A stretch of 8,496 nucleotides of DNA from JBJXFK01 sp046155505 (GTDB lineage: Bacteria > Planctomycetota > Phycisphaerae > UBA1845 > Fen-1342): assembly GCA_046155505.1 (NCBI GenBank), contig JBJXFK010000114.1, positions 1-8,496 of the forward strand, in the 5' to 3' direction. The notes beneath the pieces were generated by a model that was given only the letters and a program-made list of their open reading frames with translations, had not been told where the DNA came from and did not search any database. Positions within the stretch are counted from its first letter, which is position 1. Every line of letters starts with the position of its first letter. Shown here one piece after another: positions 6,034-8,496 of the stretch. The position numbers were made by a program, and so were the translations under genes.

Positions 6034-7608
6034 ATGACGCAAAGCACGAATTACGACGTGATCATCATCGGCACCGGTGCCGGCGGGGGGACGCTGGCCG
6101 CGAAACTGGCACCGAGCGGCAACCGCATCTTGCTGCTCGAACGCGGCCACTATGTGCCGCGCGAAAAGGACAACTGGTCCACGCGGGCCGTCAACGTCGA
6201 AGGCAAGTATCACGCCAAGGAAACGTGGCGCGACAAAAACGGCAAGGAACTGCACCCGCACACGAACTACTACGTCGGCGGGAACACGAAGTTCTACGGG
6301 GCGGCGCTGTTCCGACTGCGAAAAGAAGACTTCGGCGAAATTCGCCATCACGGCGGCGTGTCGCCCGCGTGGCCGATCTCTTATGACGCGCTCGAGCCGT
6401 ATTACACCGCCGCCGAGCACATGTATCACGTTCATGGGCAGCGCGGCGAAGACCCGACCGAGCCGCACGCGAGCGCTCCGTTTCCGCATCCGCCGGTGAG
6501 CCACGAGCCGCGGATTCAGGCGCTGCATGACGACCTGACGGCGATGGGGCTGCGACCGTTTCACACGCCGCTGGGCGTGATGCTCGACGAGCAGAATCCG
6601 CGAGCCAGCAAGTGCATCCGCTGCGACACCTGCGACGGGCATCCGTGCCTGGTCGATGCGAAAGCCGACGCGCAGACCTGCGGCGTCGATGTCGCGCTGC
6701 GGCATGCCAACGTCACACTGCTGACCGGGGCGTTGGTGCGGCGGCTGGAGACGAGTTCGTCGGGGCGCGAGGTCAGCGAGGTGGTGGTCGAGCGCGACGG
6801 CGTCGAAGAGCGCTATCGCGGCGGTATCGTCGTCGTCAGTTGCGGAGCGATCAACTCGGCGGCGCTGCTGCTGCGCTCGGGCAGCGACAAGCACCCGCGC
6901 GGCCTCGCCAACGGGTCGGATATGGTCGGTCGCAACTACATGGGGCATGTCAATTCGGTGCAAATGGCGCTGTCGCTGTGCCCGAATCCGACAGTGTTTC
7001 AGAAGTCGCTGTCGATCAATGACTTCTATGGCCCGACGAGCGAGTGGGACTTTCCAATGGGACACATTTCGTTCGTCGGCAAGCTGGACGCCGACACGCT
7101 GAAGGCCGGCGCGCCGGGATTTGTGCCGGGCTGGACGCTGGACAAGATGGCTCGGCACTCGCTCGATTTCTGGCTGACGAGCGAAGACCTGCCCGATGCG
7201 AACAACCGCGTGACGATCGGCAAGGATGGCGAGATCGTGCTCAGCTATTCGCCGAACAACGAAGAGGGGCACAAACGGCTGATCGGCAAACTCAAGAGCC
7301 TGATGAAGCAGACCACCAAGTGCGGCGTGCATGGGCACGAGTGCCATCAGGGCTTGCTGGCGCGATCGCTGTGGGTCGGGCAGCGCATTCCGCTCGCCGG
7401 CGTGGCGCATCAGTGCGGGACGATTCGCTTCGGCGAGGATCCGCGAACGTCGGCGCTTGATACAAATTGCAGGGCGCACGAGGTCGACAATCTGTACGTT
7501 GTTGATGCCTCGTTTTTTCCGAGCAGCGGGGCGGTGAACCCGGCGCTGACCATCATCGCGAATGCGCTGCGCGTTGGCGAGCATTTGCTCAGCTGCATGA
7601 ACGGCTAA
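6034..7608 (+). CDS. GMC-family FAD-dependent oxidoreductase
   Basis: This is a 524-aa flavoprotein of the glucose-methanol-choline family, which oxidises alcohols, sugars or sterols and passes electrons to oxygen or a separate acceptor. The FAD-binding Rossmann motif is at the N-terminus: IIGTGAGGGTLAAKLA (11-26), with E36 at the end of strand 2. YVGGNTKFYGAALFR (80-94) matches the family's FAD-covering block. The C-terminal catalytic block has H459 in AHQCGTIRFG and N502 in SGAVNPALTI, a His-Asn pair as in many GMC enzymes. A cluster C194-x2-C197-x2-C200-x4-C205 lies mid-protein; similar clusters occur in GMC dehydrogenases that donate electrons to a partner subunit, some with an iron-sulphur centre. 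No signal peptide or Tat motif is seen, so the protein is probably cytosolic. The start is set by AGGAG about 7 nt upstream. No cytochrome or small subunit gene adjoins it. The substrate cannot be read from the sequence. Confidence 0.92.
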   Translation: MTQSTNYDVIIIGTGAGGGTLAAKLAPSGNRILLLERGHYVPREKDNWSTRAVNVEGKYHAKETWRDKNGKELHPHTNYYVGGNTKFYGAALFRLRKEDFGEIRHHGGVSPAWPISYDALEPYYTAAEHMYHVHGQRGEDPTEPHASAPFPHPPVSHEPRIQALHDDLTAMGLRPFHTPLGVMLDEQNPRASKCIRCDTCDGHPCLVDAKADAQTCGVDVALRHANVTLLTGALVRRLETSSSGREVSEVVVERDGVEERYRGGIVVVSCGAINSAALLLRSGSDKHPRGLANGSDMVGRNYMGHVNSVQMALSLCPNPTVFQKSLSINDFYGPTSEWDFPMGHISFVGKLDADTLKAGAPGFVPGWTLDKMARHSLDFWLTSEDLPDANNRVTIGKDGEIVLSYSPNNEEGHKRLIGKLKSLMKQTTKCGVHGHECHQGLLARSLWVGQRIPLAGVAHQCGTIRFGEDPRTSALDTNCRAHEVDNLYVVDASFFPSSGAVNPALTIIANALRVGEHLLSCMNG

Positions 7609-7621
7609 CACCAGCGCGACG

Positions 7622-8236
7622 TTACGGGGGACACGGCAAGCCGAACACGACCAGCAGATTGGCGAGATCAATCAGATCGACGTCGTCATCATCGTCGATG
7701 TCGCCTTGCTCGCGCGAGACATTGCCGCTCAGGCCGAAATTGGTGAGCAGGAACGCCAGATCAACGAGATCGGTACGGCCGTCGGAGTTCACGTCGGTCG
7801 GGCACGGTACGGCACCGACGTTGAGATTTTGAGTAATCACGGGGCCGACCTGCGTAATGGTGAGATTGACTCCGGTCGCTTGTTCGCTGCCCGTCCCCTC
7901 GCGGACGAAGAGCCGGACGGTGTCGCCGACGCGGATTGCGTTCGCTGCGGCGGCCTGACCGTTGGCGAGCGATTCCATGCGGATGTTGACCGCGAACTTG
8001 TCGCCGAGCGTGCCGCGCGAACCCATTGCATATTGCCCGACGATGTCGGTCGGGTTGCCGTTTGCGAGTCGGCGGGCGATGACGCTCACGTCGGTTCGCG
8101 TCGCGGGGATCAGTTGGCCGTTGATGCGCAGCTCGCCCAGCACGACGCCGTCGGGCAGCGGCAGGCCGGCGCGTGCGCTCAGCGTCGAGACGAGAGCGAT
8201 CGCGAGAATTGTCAGCGTTTGCGTGAATCGGTTCAT
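7622..8236 (-). CDS. Secreted protein with C-terminal dockerin-like repeats
   Basis: This 204-aa protein has a Sec signal peptide (residues 1-23, MNRFTQ... to SARA, then G). Residues about 25-143 form a probable beta-rich domain of unknown family (VVLGELRINGQL, DTVRLFVREG, VNLTITQVG). The C-terminus holds two calcium-loop repeats of type I dockerin style: D148-x-N150-x-D152-G-x-x-D156-x-x-D159 and D179-x-D181-x-D183-x-x-x-D187-x-x-D190, each followed by a leucine-rich helix ending N-F-G or V-F-G. The tail is PCPP. Dockerins bind cohesins in cellulosomes; in planctomycetes such repeats sit on many non-cellulosomal secreted proteins, and their partner is generally unclear. The start is supported by GGAG 7 nt upstream. 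It follows the partial right-edge gene after 42 nt, so the two are probably co-transcribed. Its stop lies only 13 nt from the stop of the convergent GMC gene. Confidence 0.85.
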   Translation of the reverse strand: MNRFTQTLTILAIALVSTLSARAGLPLPDGVVLGELRINGQLIPATRTDVSVIARRLANGNPTDIVGQYAMGSRGTLGDKFAVNIRMESLANGQAAAANAIRVGDTVRLFVREGTGSEQATGVNLTITQVGPVITQNLNVGAVPCPTDVNSDGRTDLVDLAFLLTNFGLSGNVSREQGDIDDDDDVDLIDLANLLVVFGLPCPP

Positions 8237-8278
8237 TTGATTGCTCCAAGCCGCAAGCAGTGCGGCGGGGGTTTCGTG

Positions 8279-8496
8279 TTACTCGCGAACTTCACCGATT
8301 GCGTCTGCGGGCGGTTGCGGTTCGCCGTCGTCGTCGGGGCGTAGGCCGATGTTCGACTCATAGCCGATGCCGCTGATGAGAATCTGGATGTCGCTGATGC
8401 CGCCTTCGCCGCTGCCGCCGTTGATCAGGATGTCGAGTTTGCGATCGAGGCTAAGCGGCAGAGCGGAGAGGCCGTTGCTGGGGATGATCAGCATCC
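8279..8496 (-). CDS. C-terminal end of an unrecognised protein (runs off right edge)
   Basis: An open frame continues from the window edge to a TAA at 8279-8281, about 72 codons. An ATG sits at 8492-8494, but nothing shows it is the true start and the frame stays open beyond it, so this is treated as the 3' part of a longer gene. The visible end is rich in Gly, Ile and Leu (for example LDILINGGSGEGGISDIQIL), then turns acidic and Pro-rich (RPDDDGEPQPP). No family is recognised and no dockerin loop is present. Its stop is 42 nt before the start of the dockerin-containing secreted protein on the same strand, suggesting one operon. Confidence 0.6.
   Translation of the reverse strand, partial: MLIIPSNGLSALPLSLDRKLDILINGGSGEGGISDIQILISGIGYESNIGLRPDDDGEPQPPADAIGEVRE

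Noticed and set aside
5953..7671. A 572-codon open frame antisense to the GMC oxidoreductase, longer than the real gene
   Set aside because: Its product is Arg/Ala/His/Val-rich without any motif, while the plus-strand frame shows a full GMC domain. It is a by-product of strong third-position GC bias.

Overview
The window looks like GC-rich chromosomal DNA from a planctomycete, most likely of the Phycisphaerae or a related lineage. Three things suggest this: a short secreted protein ending in two dockerin-like D-x-N-x-D-G loops and a Pro/Cys tail, several secreted-protein genes with clear signal peptides, and short palindromes of the type GTAGGGTGGGC...GCCC between genes. The assignment is inferred from sequence style, not from a marker gene.

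Layout, left to right. (1) The 5' part of a secreted-protein gene leaves the left edge on the minus strand, with a strong ribosome binding site and a good promoter. (2) Divergent from it, on the plus strand, is a Cys/Met-metabolism PLP enzyme of cystathionine beta-lyase type. (3) Convergent with that, on the minus strand, is a run of rpmH (ribosomal protein L34, 47 aa), mtnB (methylthioribulose-1-phosphate dehydratase of methionine salvage) and a fusion of a methylmalonyl-CoA-mutase-type B12-binding domain with a MeaB-type GTPase. The rpmH promoter region carries a perfect 10-bp inverted repeat. (4) A secreted serine beta-lactamase/PBP-like hydrolase with a C-terminal beta domain follows on the minus strand. 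(5) A 480-bp gap holds two facing palindromic repeats that form a REPIN-like unit; a third, decayed copy lies downstream of the hydrolase. (6) A plus-strand GMC-family FAD oxidoreductase with a four-cysteine cluster follows. (7) At the right edge, on the minus strand, a partial gene is followed after 42 nt by the dockerin-containing secreted protein.

How the genes may work together: the PLP enzyme and MtnB both act on sulphur amino acids. The B12-GTPase fusion belongs with acyl-CoA mutases, which process propionyl-CoA, for example from methionine breakdown. This link is only positional, and the PLP enzyme is on the opposite strand. The remaining genes look like independent transcription units. 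No CRISPR array, tRNA, rRNA, transposase or phage gene was seen. The most unusual items are the B12-GTPase fusion without a mutase core, the inverted repeat around the rpmH promoter, and the REPIN-like pair with a compensatory base change.
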